From Bythopirellula goksoeyrii (lineage in GTDB: Bacteria; Planctomycetota; Planctomycetia; Pirellulales; Lacipirellulaceae), in contig NZ_CP042913.1 in the NCBI RefSeq assembly GCF_008065115.1, positions 2,971,827 to 3,035,826 on the forward strand: 64,000 nt of DNA, written 5' to 3'. The position numbers and the translations under genes are program-made. Shown here one piece after another: positions 18,345 through 27,676 of this stretch. Each line of letters begins with the position of its first letter. Positions within the stretch are counted from its first letter, which is position 1. Below the pieces are notes generated by a model. That model saw nothing but the letters and a program-made list of their open reading frames with translations. It did no database searches and was not told the DNA's origin.

Positions 18345-18680
18345 CTAATACCGTACCATCTCCGGCTCAATTTCTTCAGCCCAGCGGTCAATCCCTCCGG
18401 TGAGAGACTGTACCTTCTCAAACCCTTGATCGCGCAGCCAGTTGGCGACGCGTTGGCTGCGGACTCCTAGGTGGCAGTAGACCACTAGATGGGACCCTTT
18501 GTGGTTTTCCAATTCGCTGACTTGCTCGGCGAGCGAGCTCATCGGTAGCAGCTTCGAGTCGGGGAGGGCGACCAGGGCGTGCTCGTCCGCTTCGCGACAA
18601 TCAATGAGCAGAAAGTCTGCGCCGTTCTTGCTGAGAGCCTGAAGCTCGCTGCATGCGATTTGGGGAGGAAGTGAAGACAT
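18345..18680 (-). CDS. Rhodanese-domain protein
   Basis: A 111-residue single rhodanese domain with the ACSELQAL start, LLIDCREADEHA, the active-site loop VVYCHLGVRSQRVA (catalytic Cys) and LTGGIDRWAEE. It moves sulfane sulfur or delivers it to an acceptor. The start at 18680 is preferred to one 19 codons upstream because that extension lies inside a palindromic repeat. It stands alone between two repeat elements. Sulfurtransferase partners cannot be inferred. Confidence 0.93.
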   Translation of the reverse strand: MSSLPPQIACSELQALSKNGADFLLIDCREADEHALVALPDSKLLPMSSLAEQVSELENHKGSHLVVYCHLGVRSQRVANWLRDQGFEKVQSLTGGIDRWAEEIEPEMVRY

Positions 18681-18707
18681 AGCGGAACTACTCAATTGCT
18701 TCTTATA

Positions 18708-18791
18708 GCGAGCCGGGTCGTCCCCGACCCCGTTCATACTGGGGCTTGTTGAGCACCTCAGATAATCGGTGTCGGGGACGACCCGGCTTGC
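18708..18791. repeat. GGGTCGTCCCC palindromic repeat, copy 1
   Basis: Arms GCGAGCCGGGTCGTCCCCGA and TCGGGGACGACCCGGCTTGC are near-perfect inverted repeats around an unrelated 30-40-base centre. A related element of 95 bp occurs at 47083-47177. Both are intergenic. Confidence 0.85.
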
Positions 18792-18802
18792 GGCGATGGG
18801 AT

Positions 18803-18843
18803 AAAAAAACGCCGTGGTGCGAAAGGGTTCACACCACGACGTT
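18803..18843 (-). terminator. Terminator of the first DUF1559 gene
   Basis: On the minus strand AACGTCGTGGTG and CACCACGGCGTT form a stem with one mismatch and a 10-base loop, followed by TTTTTTT. It begins about 28 bases after the DUF1559 stop. Confidence 0.85.
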
Positions 18844-18870
18844 GTAAAAAACTAAACCAGGCAAAACTGC

Positions 18871-20196
18871 TTACGGCAGTTCCACCACTTCGCTACCGGC
18901 ACGGGTTACCAATGCCAAGTAGACATTCGGATCAACATCTTCGTTGATACTCTTGCCATGGGCATCGGCAAACGCGTGTTGCACAGTACCGGGGTGGGCA
19001 CTACTCGGACCAAATGTCCGGGAAGGAGTCGTAGTGCCATTGGCATGCGGATACCCCGCCAAGAAATAGGCATCGCCGGTTTCTTGAGGTGCATTGGCGC
19101 CAGTCTGGCCTTGCTTGGTCTTGTAGCTATTACCTACGTTCAAAGCAGTCCTACCAGTCGTACCAACGCTTGGATCCCAGCCTAATCTCTGGGGAGTATT
19201 GGCAACGGGGGGGTTCGGCCACTTTGTTACTTTGGGAGTACTGCCAGGGTCAACCGCTACTACATAGGCAGACAAACCACTAATCCATGAGGCATAGCTT
19301 TCCTCTCGGGATTCAGTAAACAAGATGGTGTTGGCCGTCCCGTCACGAATGCCGGCAAATGTCACACCCTTGGGACGTCGCTGCACTTCGTAAATGCTGA
19401 CTGCAGCATTGTCGGGTGCGGCGGTAGCGGTGTTCTGAGCAAAAGCCAGCACACCATTACCAGCCAATTGCTTAGGATTGCTCCCTGAATAGCTGTCAAA
19501 TAGAGTACCACCACTAGGTGCTCCTTGATCTATCGCCGGAGCTACACCATCCGTGTTGTAATGTGTAGAAGGCATGGCAACATAGTTACCGACGGCAATC
19601 TTTGTCTTTCCATTGCCATATGCCTGAGTCCCTTTGGCCTCATCACTACCGGGATAACTAGGGCATAGGAAGACTTCCAGCTTCTGTTGGTGGGCGTAGA
19701 GATCTTGATTGCCTGTTGCAGTCGTATTTCCCACTACATTAACACACGTGTTATCACCACCTGAGCCAAACGGTCCAGCCTTGAGTTGTATAGAACCATT
19801 TCCAGTGGTAGTTGGCTTTCCGCCAGTACGACCAGCAGGCAATGTCGCTTCGCGAACTCGCGTGTAAAGGTTGTTGGCTTCCATGTTCGGTAGAAGCTGG
19901 AACAACCAACTGTAGTGGTCCTGCTCTGAACCTGCTCTGAGATCCGTAGTGAGGGGGGCTGTCCTACCGCGGAAGAAACCGGTTGAAGCCAACGGGAACT
20001 CTTCGCTCTTCTTGTCCGCGTAGTTGTGGACACCCAAGGCGATGTTCTTGATGTTGTTAAGGCACGAATTCCGCCGTGCCGCCTCGCGGGCTGCCTGAAT
20101 TGCAGGCAGCAACAACGCTACCAAAATACCGATGATGGCAATTACCACCAGCAGTTCGACGAGGGTAAATCCTCGTCTCTGACGTTTCGCATCCAT
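18871..20196 (-). CDS. DUF1559 prepilin-like protein
   Basis: A 441-residue planctomycete-type DUF1559 protein. It starts with a type IV prepilin-like leader ([26 protein letters not shown]) that would be cut by prepilin peptidase. Conserved [15 protein letters not shown] follows, and the C-terminal part has the [18 protein letters not shown] motif (H-X9-DG type). These proteins are probably assembled into pseudopilus or surface structures, but their role is unknown. The gene has its own terminator. Two more DUF1559 genes lie at 51 and 55 kb. Confidence 0.95.
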   Translation of the reverse strand: MDAKRQRRGFTLVELLVVIAIIGILVALLLPAIQAAREAARRNSCLNNIKNIALGVHNYADKKSEEFPLASTGFFRGRTAPLTTDLRAGSEQDHYSWLFQLLPNMEANNLYTRVREATLPAGRTGGKPTTTGNGSIQLKAGPFGSGGDNTCVNVVGNTTATGNQDLYAHQQKLEVFLCPSYPGSDEAKGTQAYGNGKTKIAVGNYVAMPSTHYNTDGVAPAIDQGAPSGGTLFDSYSGSNPKQLAGNGVLAFAQNTATAAPDNAAVSIYEVQRRPKGVTFAGIRDGTANTILFTESREESYASWISGLSAYVVAVDPGSTPKVTKWPNPPVANTPQRLGWDPSVGTTGRTALNVGNSYKTKQGQTGANAPQETGDAYFLAGYPHANGTTTPSRTFGPSSAHPGTVQHAFADAHGKSINEDVDPNVYLALVTRAGSEVVELP

Positions 20197-20605
20197 AGTG
20201 ATGCCTCCTCAAAAAAAGGAATGAGAAAGAAAGAAAAAAATAAGACGCCAAATTAATAACCCACAACAAAACTGCGTGGGCAGTCCCAAGCCGAATGGCA
20301 ACCTAACCTGCACGCGCATCCATGAGTAAAACTCAAAGACATGCGGCGAAGACAAGTAGGAACCTGACTGGCTTTCCGCTACATGAATGAAGCGGTAAAA
20401 AGAGCGAGGTGCCTCCCATCTGCCCTGGGACTTCATTACCCTAACAGTTTACCCGAAATAGAGTTATGTTGTCAAATAGGTCGCTTTTTTGTCATCCCGA
20501 GGGAGTTTCACGACCGAGGGATCCGGTTTCTACCCCCTGCAACATCCATCGTCTACGGTTATGGCCCCATATTACTCAGTCGCCTAGGCTCCTTCGGAAT
20601 GACAA
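20197..20605. other. Upstream region of DUF1559 and addB with repeat
   Basis: The first 290 bases presumably hold the promoter of the minus-strand DUF1559 gene (a GGAGGCATCAC ribosome site lies right before its start). The last 115 bases are repeat copy B, which ends one base before the addB start codon. No gene is supported. Confidence 0.5.
20490..20604. repeat. TGTCAT-ended imperfect inverted repeat, copy B
   Basis: A 115-bp element from TGTCATCCCGAGGGAG to GGCTCCTTCGGAATGACA, in inverted orientation to copy A at 18170. The right end is one base before the addB ATG, so the gene's leader is largely repeat sequence. Confidence 0.8.
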
Positions 20606-23600
20606 ATGAGCAGATTTCAGATCTCCAACTCCAAAGAGCAAGGTGTCAACCTAATATTAGGCCCCACCCGCTCCGGGAAAACCACCCGCTTGGCGGGCGA
20701 GTATGTGCATTTTCTTGCCGACTGGCAGCAGGATTGCCGTCAGCCGGGGGGAATCTGGATCGGGCCCAGCCAGGGGGCGGTCGGGCAAGTCCGTGACCTA
20801 CTGGCCACCAAATGTGAGTCGGCGCTGCTGAACCCGCAGGTGGTAACCTTTGCCCGGTTTGCTGAGCAGGTCATCGCCCGTGGCCGCCGCCGCATCCGAC
20901 CGATCGGACCGTGGGAGAAACAGCGGATCCTGCAGCAGTTGATCGTGTCGCTATTAGGGCAAGAGAAACTCAGCTACTTTGCCGCCGTGGCTCACACTCC
21001 GGGGTTTGTTCGACAAGTCGCCCAGTTCATCGGCGAACTGAAACGACGAGACGTATGGGCGGAGCAATTTCGCCAGCGAGCCCGCTCAGATCGCGACCGC
21101 GACATCGGAGTGATCTATTCGGCTTATCAGCATTTCTTGACCTCCCAGGACTTGTACGATGCCGAGGGCCGTTTTTGGGCAGCACGCGAACAGCTGCATG
21201 CGGAGAGCGACGCGCAGTGGGGCCTGGTCGTGGTGGATGGGTTTACCGATTTCACTGCCGCCCAGCATGACATCTTGCGTCTGTTGGCTGAACGGTCGGA
21301 GCGACTTTCCATTTCCCTGTTGGCCGAGGCAGCGGAGGGAGCCTCCTCTCCGGGGCGAGAATTACTCTTTGGGCGAACGAAAGAAACCTTACTGCGATTG
21401 CAAGGCTCGTTGCCCACAGCGCAAACGGAGTTTTTAGCACAGAGTCGGAATCAATCTCCGGGGATTGCCCACGTCGAGCGCCAACTTTTCCGCGACGAGC
21501 AAGAACTTAGCAATCAACCCACGGGTCTTGCGATCCTGGCCGCCAATAGTGTGCAGGGCGAAATCCAGGAGATCGCTCGTCGCATTAAAGTGTTGCTTCT
21601 CTCTGGTGACACCCAGCCGGAAAAGATCGCCGTCGTATTCCGCAATCTGGACGAGGTTGCTCCAAGAATCAAAGAGGTCTGCGCTGATTTTGGACTACCC
21701 TACTGGTTAGATTCTCAAGCAACACTCAAACAAACGCCACTAGTGCGCACCTTGCTGAAAATACTCCGACTACAAGAAAAAGACTGGCCTTTCGACTTGC
21801 TCCTAGATCTAACAGCAACAGCCGCGACGCAACGCATCGCCGGAGAAGTGGCAACAAGCTCAAATTGGCGAGTCGCAGCCGAGCGAAGCATCCGCCGCGC
21901 GCAACTCCCCGCCGGCCGCACATTGCTGATGGAGCAATTGCGATTGTGGTCTGACAGTGGAGAGCAGCCTTCGCAAGAGTCTCAGGACGCGGCAATTGCT
22001 TTGAAGATTTTTGAGTCACTCGAAGGGATGCTGGGGGAATTGCCGGCCCACGCACGACTCTCCACGTGGATTCGGCACTTGGAACGACTAGTGGTTGCAT
22101 TCGGAATTGCCGGGCCTCATTGGGAATCCTTGCGGCATGCCCTCGATGTCACCTCCGCGAAAGATGTGCAACTCGGCGTGGCGGAAGCTGAGCTTAGCGT
22201 TGCACAGATATTGCACCTGGTGGAACAGATTGCCTCGGAGATTCCCCAGCGCGTGACACACGACTCGATCGGTCAGGTACGCTTTCTTTCCGCCGCGAAT
22301 GCACGCAATCTTGAAGTGCGTCACCTCTTCCTAGCGGGACTGAGCGAGCAATCCTATTCCAGCGGTGAGAGTTCTGCGCGACTCTACAGCCAGCAGGAGC
22401 TAGGGCAGTTTATCTCTGACGAGCAGAACAGAGGGCCGACACCTGAAGAACAGGCTGGCGATGCAATGCTTTTGTTCTATGAGATGGTGACCCGGCCGAG
22501 TGAGACTCTTACACTTAGCTATCCGGCTCTCGACGACAAAGGGCAAGCAATGTCGCCGAGTCCCTTTTTGACGGAGCTCGAGCGTTGTTTTGCAGAGGGA
22601 TCGATTTTCAAAGTCACGATGGCCGTCGGCGAACTCGCAAGCGAGGTTCAAGCCCCGCTGAGCCGTAGCGATTGGCGACTAACCGGGATCGGTTCAGCTT
22701 TGGCTGGTGATCCCAAGTGGCTGGCCGGACTAGCCAAACTACCAGTGGGGCAGGCGATACTGCATGGGGTCGAGTCTGTTGGTCTGCGAAGTCAACGCGA
22801 TATGTTTGGTCCCTACGAAGGAATCTTAGCAAGTGAGAATGTCCGTGTAGCACTATCGAAGCAATTTAATGAAGAACATTTGTGGAGTCCAAGTCGGCTG
22901 GAAACCTATGCGACCTGTCCGTTTCGTTTCTTCGCTGGGACAATATTGAGGCTTGAACCGCTTGGCGAGATAGCCTTGCGCAGCGATCACCTCCGGCGTG
23001 GGAGTTTGCTGCACCAGGTACTCGCGGCAGTGCATCAACAGCACGGCAAGCCACCAGCTGCCGCGACCGAGCCCGAACTGATTTCGAGGTTTAGTTCGGC
23101 AATGGAGCGGATCATCTCCGAGAATCCGCTTGGCGGCTTAAATGAAGCGCTTCGCGAAATTGAACGGCGGGAGGTCCTCACTTGGGCACCCCAGTATGCC
23201 AAGCAGGAAATGCAATATCAGGATAAGTGGAAGTCGTTCGACCAGCCCCTGCACCCCGCGCACTTTGAGGTGCGGTTTGGCCCGCTCAAGTACAACGGTA
23301 GCGACGAATACCAAGATACGCTTTCTCAACCAGTACCATTCATCTTGGACCTGGAAAACGAGCAGATTCAGCTTACAGGTCAGATCGACCGCATCGACAT
23401 GGGCCAAGTCCACGGTGTAACGGTATTCACGATTATTGATTACAAATCGGGACAGGGGGTCAAACTAAAGCCCACAGAGATGGAAGCAGGCCGCCAGCTG
23501 CAGTTGCCACTCTATGCACTTGCTGCTGAGAAGCTTCTACTGGTCGATCAACATGCCAAAGCACTGGCGACTGGTTACTGGAACATCAAAGACACAGGTT

Positions 23601-23848
23601 TTGCCGGTGGTCGCGATGGTCCCTTCGAATTCCGCACCCCGACGAAGTCTGGCCTGGAGGATTCTCCCGGTTGGGATTCGCTCCAATCGGCAATTCTCGC
23701 GAGGATCGAGGAAATGGTCCACGGAATCCGAGCGGGCGAATTCCCCGTCTACAACGAGAATCAACAATGCACCGCATCCTGCGATTTCAGCAAAATCTGC
23801 CGCGTAGCACAGATTCGCAGTTTGGAGAAAGTGTGGCCCCAGGACTGA
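20606..23848 (+). CDS. addB: AddB-type helicase-nuclease subunit
   Basis: A 1080-residue protein matching the AddB/RexB class. Near the N-terminus is a Walker A motif GPTRSGKT. The C-terminal third is a PD-(D/E)XK nuclease: CPFRFFAG near residue 770, FIIDYKSGQGVKLKPTEMEAGRQLQLPLY around 950-980, and CTASCDFSKICR near 1060. The cysteines at both ends of the domain suggest the AddB iron-sulfur cluster. It works with AddA to resect DNA double-strand ends for RecA. A good ribosome site is missing because a repeat ends one base before the ATG; no better in-frame start is seen. The addA gene follows 101 bp later. Confidence 0.92.
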   Translation: MSRFQISNSKEQGVNLILGPTRSGKTTRLAGEYVHFLADWQQDCRQPGGIWIGPSQGAVGQVRDLLATKCESALLNPQVVTFARFAEQVIARGRRRIRPIGPWEKQRILQQLIVSLLGQEKLSYFAAVAHTPGFVRQVAQFIGELKRRDVWAEQFRQRARSDRDRDIGVIYSAYQHFLTSQDLYDAEGRFWAAREQLHAESDAQWGLVVVDGFTDFTAAQHDILRLLAERSERLSISLLAEAAEGASSPGRELLFGRTKETLLRLQGSLPTAQTEFLAQSRNQSPGIAHVERQLFRDEQELSNQPTGLAILAANSVQGEIQEIARRIKVLLLSGDTQPEKIAVVFRNLDEVAPRIKEVCADFGLPYWLDSQATLKQTPLVRTLLKILRLQEKDWPFDLLLDLTATAATQRIAGEVATSSNWRVAAERSIRRAQLPAGRTLLMEQLRLWSDSGEQPSQESQDAAIALKIFESLEGMLGELPAHARLSTWIRHLERLVVAFGIAGPHWESLRHALDVTSAKDVQLGVAEAELSVAQILHLVEQIASEIPQRVTHDSIGQVRFLSAANARNLEVRHLFLAGLSEQSYSSGESSARLYSQQELGQFISDEQNRGPTPEEQAGDAMLLFYEMVTRPSETLTLSYPALDDKGQAMSPSPFLTELERCFAEGSIFKVTMAVGELASEVQAPLSRSDWRLTGIGSALAGDPKWLAGLAKLPVGQAILHGVESVGLRSQRDMFGPYEGILASENVRVALSKQFNEEHLWSPSRLETYATCPFRFFAGTILRLEPLGEIALRSDHLRRGSLLHQVLAAVHQQHGKPPAAATEPELISRFSSAMERIISENPLGGLNEALREIERREVLTWAPQYAKQEMQYQDKWKSFDQPLHPAHFEVRFGPLKYNGSDEYQDTLSQPVPFILDLENEQIQLTGQIDRIDMGQVHGVTVFTIIDYKSGQGVKLKPTEMEAGRQLQLPLYALAAEKLLLVDQHAKALATGYWNIKDTGFAGGRDGPFEFRTPTKSGLEDSPGWDSLQSAILARIEEMVHGIRAGEFPVYNENQQCTASCDFSKICRVAQIRSLEKVWPQD

Positions 23849-23866
23849 TTTACAAATCCCCCTCAG

Positions 23867-23917
23867 CCGGAGGCACACATGCCTCCGGGATAACTCCCGG
23901 ACCGCGTGGCGGTCCGG
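23867..23917. repeat. Two tandem hairpins between addB and addA
   Basis: First hairpin: CCGGAGGC/GCCTCCGG with a 6-base loop (23867-23888). Second hairpin: CCGGACCGC/GCGGTCCGG with a 3-base loop (23897-23917). Neither has a T-tract, so they look like a REP-type element rather than a terminator, and they may affect the addB/addA expression ratio. Confidence 0.65.
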
Positions 23918-23949
23918 CTAAGATTTCAATCCATTAAGTTTCACTCGCT

Positions 23950-26900
23950 ATGACCTCATCCACTGTTTACACAGACGAACAACAGCGTGCGCTCGATGCG
24001 TACCAGCAGTCGGTTGCGTTGTCAGCAGGGGCTGGCTGCGGAAAAACGTTTGTATTGACCGAGCGATTTCTTTCCTATCTCGACCCACGTGTCCTGGAGC
24101 CGACCGCGGAACTGGACGAGCTGGTAGCCATCACTTTTACCGATGCCGCCGCGAGGGAAATGCGAGATCGGATTCGCCTCAGTTGCTACGATCGTTTAAA
24201 GGTGGCGACTGCCGTTGACGAACAGCAAGCATGGCGACGGTTGTTGCGGATTCTCGACACGGCTCGCATTAGCACGATTCATTCCTTCTGCGGATCGCTT
24301 CTGAGGAGCCATGCGGTTGAAGCGCAGCTTGATCCGCGATTCGAACAACTCGACGCGGCCAGCGCCGATCTCTTGCGACTGCGAACCCTCGACGATCGCT
24401 TGCGGCAGTTGTTACTGAAACGCGATGAAGCAGTAATTCAACTTGCCACGCGATTCGGACTCAGCAAATTGCGAGAGCATTTGGTGGGTCTGCTCGGCAA
24501 AGATTTGAGTGGTGTCGTGGCGAGTTGGCTAGAAGCAACTCCCGACGAAGTAATTGCAGCTTGGAAGAAGTACTACAACCAGAAGACAATTCCTCTGGTT
24601 ATACAGGAATTGCTCGATGCCGCTCCAATACGTGATTTGCAAACAATCTGTGAGAAAGGTGGGTTTGCAGCTGATGAATTGCAGGCACATTGCTCACGGA
24701 TTCTGGCAATCCTTCGAGAATTACCCGAGTGTGACAACCCTACCCGCCTACTCGACGAACTGCAGTCGTTGGCTCGTGTCCAAGGAAACGCTGCGAAGAA
24801 GAAAAACTGGATCGACGAAAGTGACTTCGAGAGTTTTCGAGATGCATGCAAAGCAGTACGGGATGGAGTCATCAAGAAGTCCATCCTCTACAAACCATGG
24901 AACGAAGAGCAGTTGCAGGATACGGCAAATGCCGGTCTGGCACTTCTGGCACTCGCCACCGACGTAGCCCGTTGCTATGAGTCAGCCAAACAAGAACGCA
25001 ATGTGCTGGACTATGACGACTTGATGCACAAGGCACACAGTCTATTGACAGCGCCGGAGTTTGCCGCGGCGAGAAAGAATCTCGCGGACAGTACGAAGTT
25101 GCTCTTGGTCGACGAGTTTCAGGATACCGATCCGGTTCAAGTCGAACTTGTAAAGGCCTTGTGTGGCGACGGGTGGGCAGGGGAGGGGTTGTTTGTCGTC
25201 GGTGATGCCAAGCAGTCGATCTACCGATTTCGTGGTGCTCAACCTGCCGTGTCTCGGCAGCTGCGAGAGCATCTACCTCCAGAATCTCAGTTGTCGCTCA
25301 CCACTAATTTCCGCAGCCAAGGGGCCGTGCTAGATTTCGTGAACGCGCTCTTTTGCGATGCCTTTGAGGAAGAGTACCAACCCCTGCGACCGAGCCGCGA
25401 GCAGCAGACTCCCCTGCCAGCAATCGAGTTTTTCTGGGCAATAACCGATACCAAGGAAGATGATTCTATACCCGCGCAGCTTAGAGGGGCTCAGCGAGAC
25501 CGTTACCGAGAAGCACGCTTTGTTGCCCGACGATTGGCAGCGATGATCGACTCCGAAGATTCACTGGTTGTCGAAAATAACTCGCTCAGGCCTGTCAAGC
25601 AGGGGGACATCGCAATCCTGTTTCGGACACTGAGCGATGTGCAAGTCTACGAGGAAGCGCTTCGTGAACAGGGGCTCGATTATTATCTCGCAGGAGGACA
25701 CGCGTTTTACGCCCAACAAGAAGTCTACGATGTACTGCACCTCTTGCGGAGTGTGTGCAGCGTTGCAGATGAACTGAGTTTGGCAGGGGCGCTGCGGAGT
25801 CCACTCTTTGCGGTGGAGGATGAAACCCTTTTTTGGCTGGTGAACAAGCATCGTTCCCTTCAAGCGGCTTTGATGTCACCAAACTCGATTAAAGAACTTT
25901 CGCCTGTCGAGCAGGCCAAGGTGACTCACGCCGCCAACACTTTCCAAGAACTTCGGGATCGCAAGGATGATTTATTGGTGGCTGAGTTGCTCACTCTTGC
26001 CATCGAGTTGACGGGCTACGATGCCACGTTGAGAAGTGAATTCCTGGGAGAGCGAAAGCTGGCCAATCTGCACAAACTCGTCGAGCAGGCTCGTACACTC
26101 GACGAGCTGAACCCCGGCGACTTGAGTGGATTCGTCACCCAGTTGACCGAGTTTGTGGCTCGGGCTCCCAAGGAACCTGTTGCCGCGACAACCGCTGAGG
26201 GAGATGTGATCCGCATCATGACGATCCACAATGCGAAGGGGTTGGAATTTCCTGTGGTGGTCGTTCCTGATCTAGAGCGCAAACGCCCCAGTAGTAAACA
26301 AGATCCCGTGTTCGACGAGGAGCTTGGACCGTTGGTACCCTCGAGTGATAGTTCCTGTGTCGGTTGGGACCTCTATCAGCAAGCCGAAAAGATTGAGGAT
26401 AATGCCGAGCGGCTTCGCCTGCTCTATGTGGCCTGCACTCGCGCAGCCGACTTTCTCATCCTTTCAAGTAGCATCAAGGACCTCAACAAACCGTCGAGCG
26501 ATTGGCTAAAGTTTCTCGATGAGCGATTTGACTTGGCAAGCGGCGATTGCATAGCTGATTTGCCTGAAGGGTACATGACTCCCCAAATTCGCGTGACGAC
26601 TAATGAGCCGGTGAGCGAACGAAAGCCGGCCCGTCGTACACGTGGGGCAGATCTCTTGAAACTGGTTGAGAAGACATGCAAGATGGCAGTGCAAGACAAA
26701 GGAATCGTGCCTGAGGGAGTCGGCACGATACCTCTCCACCTGAGAGCTCGCCAGCGTTTTTCTTTTTCCAGCATATCCGGCAAATTGCAGAAACAGATTG
26801 TCCGAGCGGAACCGGTGATAGGCGAGGAGGCAATTGATGCCCCCACTTTCGATCCACGAGATTTCGGCACCTTCGTCCATGAGGTGTTGGATCAGGCTTT

Positions 26901-27477
26901 CGAAAAAAGGGGTCAGAACTCTTTTTCGGAAAAGAGTTCTGACCCCTTTGTCGAGTCTGACCTCTTCTCTGAGTCTGATGTACACGAATTATGCGAATTC
27001 CTCGCGCCGTCGCACTTGAAGCAGAATGTCGAAGAAGCCGCGGCCGAGGCCGCCAACTTGGTGCAGAGTTTCTTGCATTCACCCCGCGCCCAGCAAATGG
27101 CTTCGGCTCGTTGCCTGCTGCGAGAAGTGGAATTTCTCCTTCCTGGCGAACTGGTCAGCGATACGCTCGCTGGGCGTTACTTGGAAGGGATTATCGATTG
27201 CTTGTATCAGGACGAGTCCGGGAACTGGCATCTACTGGACTACAAGACTAATCAAGTCACTGCCGCCGAGGTACCGGCGGCGGCTGGGAATTATGCCATG
27301 CAAATGTTCGTTTATGGACTGGCATGTGAGCGGGCGTTGGGCGTACGGCCGGTAGAGAGTGTCCTCTATTTTCTGCGTCCGGCAGTGGAACACGCATGGG
27401 TGCAGAGCAAAGAAGAGCAAGCGGGATTAGTCCAAGAGGTGTGTCGTGGCGTGGAGGACTTGATTACTGCAAAGTAG
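23950..27477 (+). CDS. addA: AddA-type UvrD helicase with nuclease domain
   Basis: A 1175-residue superfamily 1 helicase fused to a RecB-like nuclease. Helicase motifs in order are LSAGAGCGKTFVLTERF (Walker A), VAITFTDAAAREMRDR (Ia), TIHSFCG, LLLVDEFQDTDPVQ (II), VVGDAKQSIYRFRGAQP (III), TTNFRS (IV), IMTIHNAKGLEFPVVVV (V) and LRLLYVACTRAADFLIL (VI). The C-terminal nuclease has WHLLDYKTNQVTAAE near residue 1095. It forms the AddAB double-strand-break resection enzyme with the preceding gene. A 44-bp palindrome is inserted in frame near residues 986-1001, between the helicase and nuclease parts. Confidence 0.95.
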   Translation: MTSSTVYTDEQQRALDAYQQSVALSAGAGCGKTFVLTERFLSYLDPRVLEPTAELDELVAITFTDAAAREMRDRIRLSCYDRLKVATAVDEQQAWRRLLRILDTARISTIHSFCGSLLRSHAVEAQLDPRFEQLDAASADLLRLRTLDDRLRQLLLKRDEAVIQLATRFGLSKLREHLVGLLGKDLSGVVASWLEATPDEVIAAWKKYYNQKTIPLVIQELLDAAPIRDLQTICEKGGFAADELQAHCSRILAILRELPECDNPTRLLDELQSLARVQGNAAKKKNWIDESDFESFRDACKAVRDGVIKKSILYKPWNEEQLQDTANAGLALLALATDVARCYESAKQERNVLDYDDLMHKAHSLLTAPEFAAARKNLADSTKLLLVDEFQDTDPVQVELVKALCGDGWAGEGLFVVGDAKQSIYRFRGAQPAVSRQLREHLPPESQLSLTTNFRSQGAVLDFVNALFCDAFEEEYQPLRPSREQQTPLPAIEFFWAITDTKEDDSIPAQLRGAQRDRYREARFVARRLAAMIDSEDSLVVENNSLRPVKQGDIAILFRTLSDVQVYEEALREQGLDYYLAGGHAFYAQQEVYDVLHLLRSVCSVADELSLAGALRSPLFAVEDETLFWLVNKHRSLQAALMSPNSIKELSPVEQAKVTHAANTFQELRDRKDDLLVAELLTLAIELTGYDATLRSEFLGERKLANLHKLVEQARTLDELNPGDLSGFVTQLTEFVARAPKEPVAATTAEGDVIRIMTIHNAKGLEFPVVVVPDLERKRPSSKQDPVFDEELGPLVPSSDSSCVGWDLYQQAEKIEDNAERLRLLYVACTRAADFLILSSSIKDLNKPSSDWLKFLDERFDLASGDCIADLPEGYMTPQIRVTTNEPVSERKPARRTRGADLLKLVEKTCKMAVQDKGIVPEGVGTIPLHLRARQRFSFSSISGKLQKQIVRAEPVIGEEAIDAPTFDPRDFGTFVHEVLDQAFEKRGQNSFSEKSSDPFVESDLFSESDVHELCEFLAPSHLKQNVEEAAAEAANLVQSFLHSPRAQQMASARCLLREVEFLLPGELVSDTLAGRYLEGIIDCLYQDESGNWHLLDYKTNQVTAAEVPAAAGNYAMQMFVYGLACERALGVRPVESVLYFLRPAVEHAWVQSKEEQAGLVQEVCRGVEDLITAK
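26906..26949. repeat. 44-bp perfect palindrome inside addA
   Basis: Arms AAAGGGGTCAGAACTCTTTT (26906-26925) and its exact complement (26930-26949) flank a TCGG loop. It is translated in frame as part of a linker (GQNSFSEKSSDPF) between conserved AddA domains. It looks like a REP-type mobile palindrome inserted without breaking the gene. Confidence 0.85.
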
Positions 27478-27505
27478 CAGGCACTCTCAGTGCGCCTGCT
27501 ACTTT
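27471..27505 (+). terminator. Hairpin at the end of addA
   Basis: A 12-bp perfect stem AAAGTAGCAGGC/GCCTGCTACTTT with an 11-base loop overlaps the addA stop codon. It probably terminates transcription before tRNA-Leu, though the T-run is short. Confidence 0.7.
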
Positions 27506-27557
27506 CCTAGCCTCCCCTTGCCAAACTTACCCAATTCTGAGATTGTAAACTCTTCAA

Positions 27558-27641
27558 GCCGGTGTGGCGGAATTGGCAGACGCGCATGGTTCAGGTCCAT
27601 GTGACCGCAAGGTCGTGGAGGTTCAAATCCTCTCACCGGTA
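27558..27641 (+). tRNA. tRNA-Leu(CAG)
   Basis: Class II tRNA of 84 nt with acceptor GCCGGTG/CACCGGT (first pair G-U), anticodon stem CATGG/CCATG around TTCAGGT (anticodon CAG), a variable arm (TGACCGCAAGGTCG) and T-arm GAGGTTCAAATCCTC. CCA is not encoded. Confidence 0.95.
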
Positions 27642-27676
27642 CTTGATTCTTAAAAAACCGGCGACAAAAGGACTCA

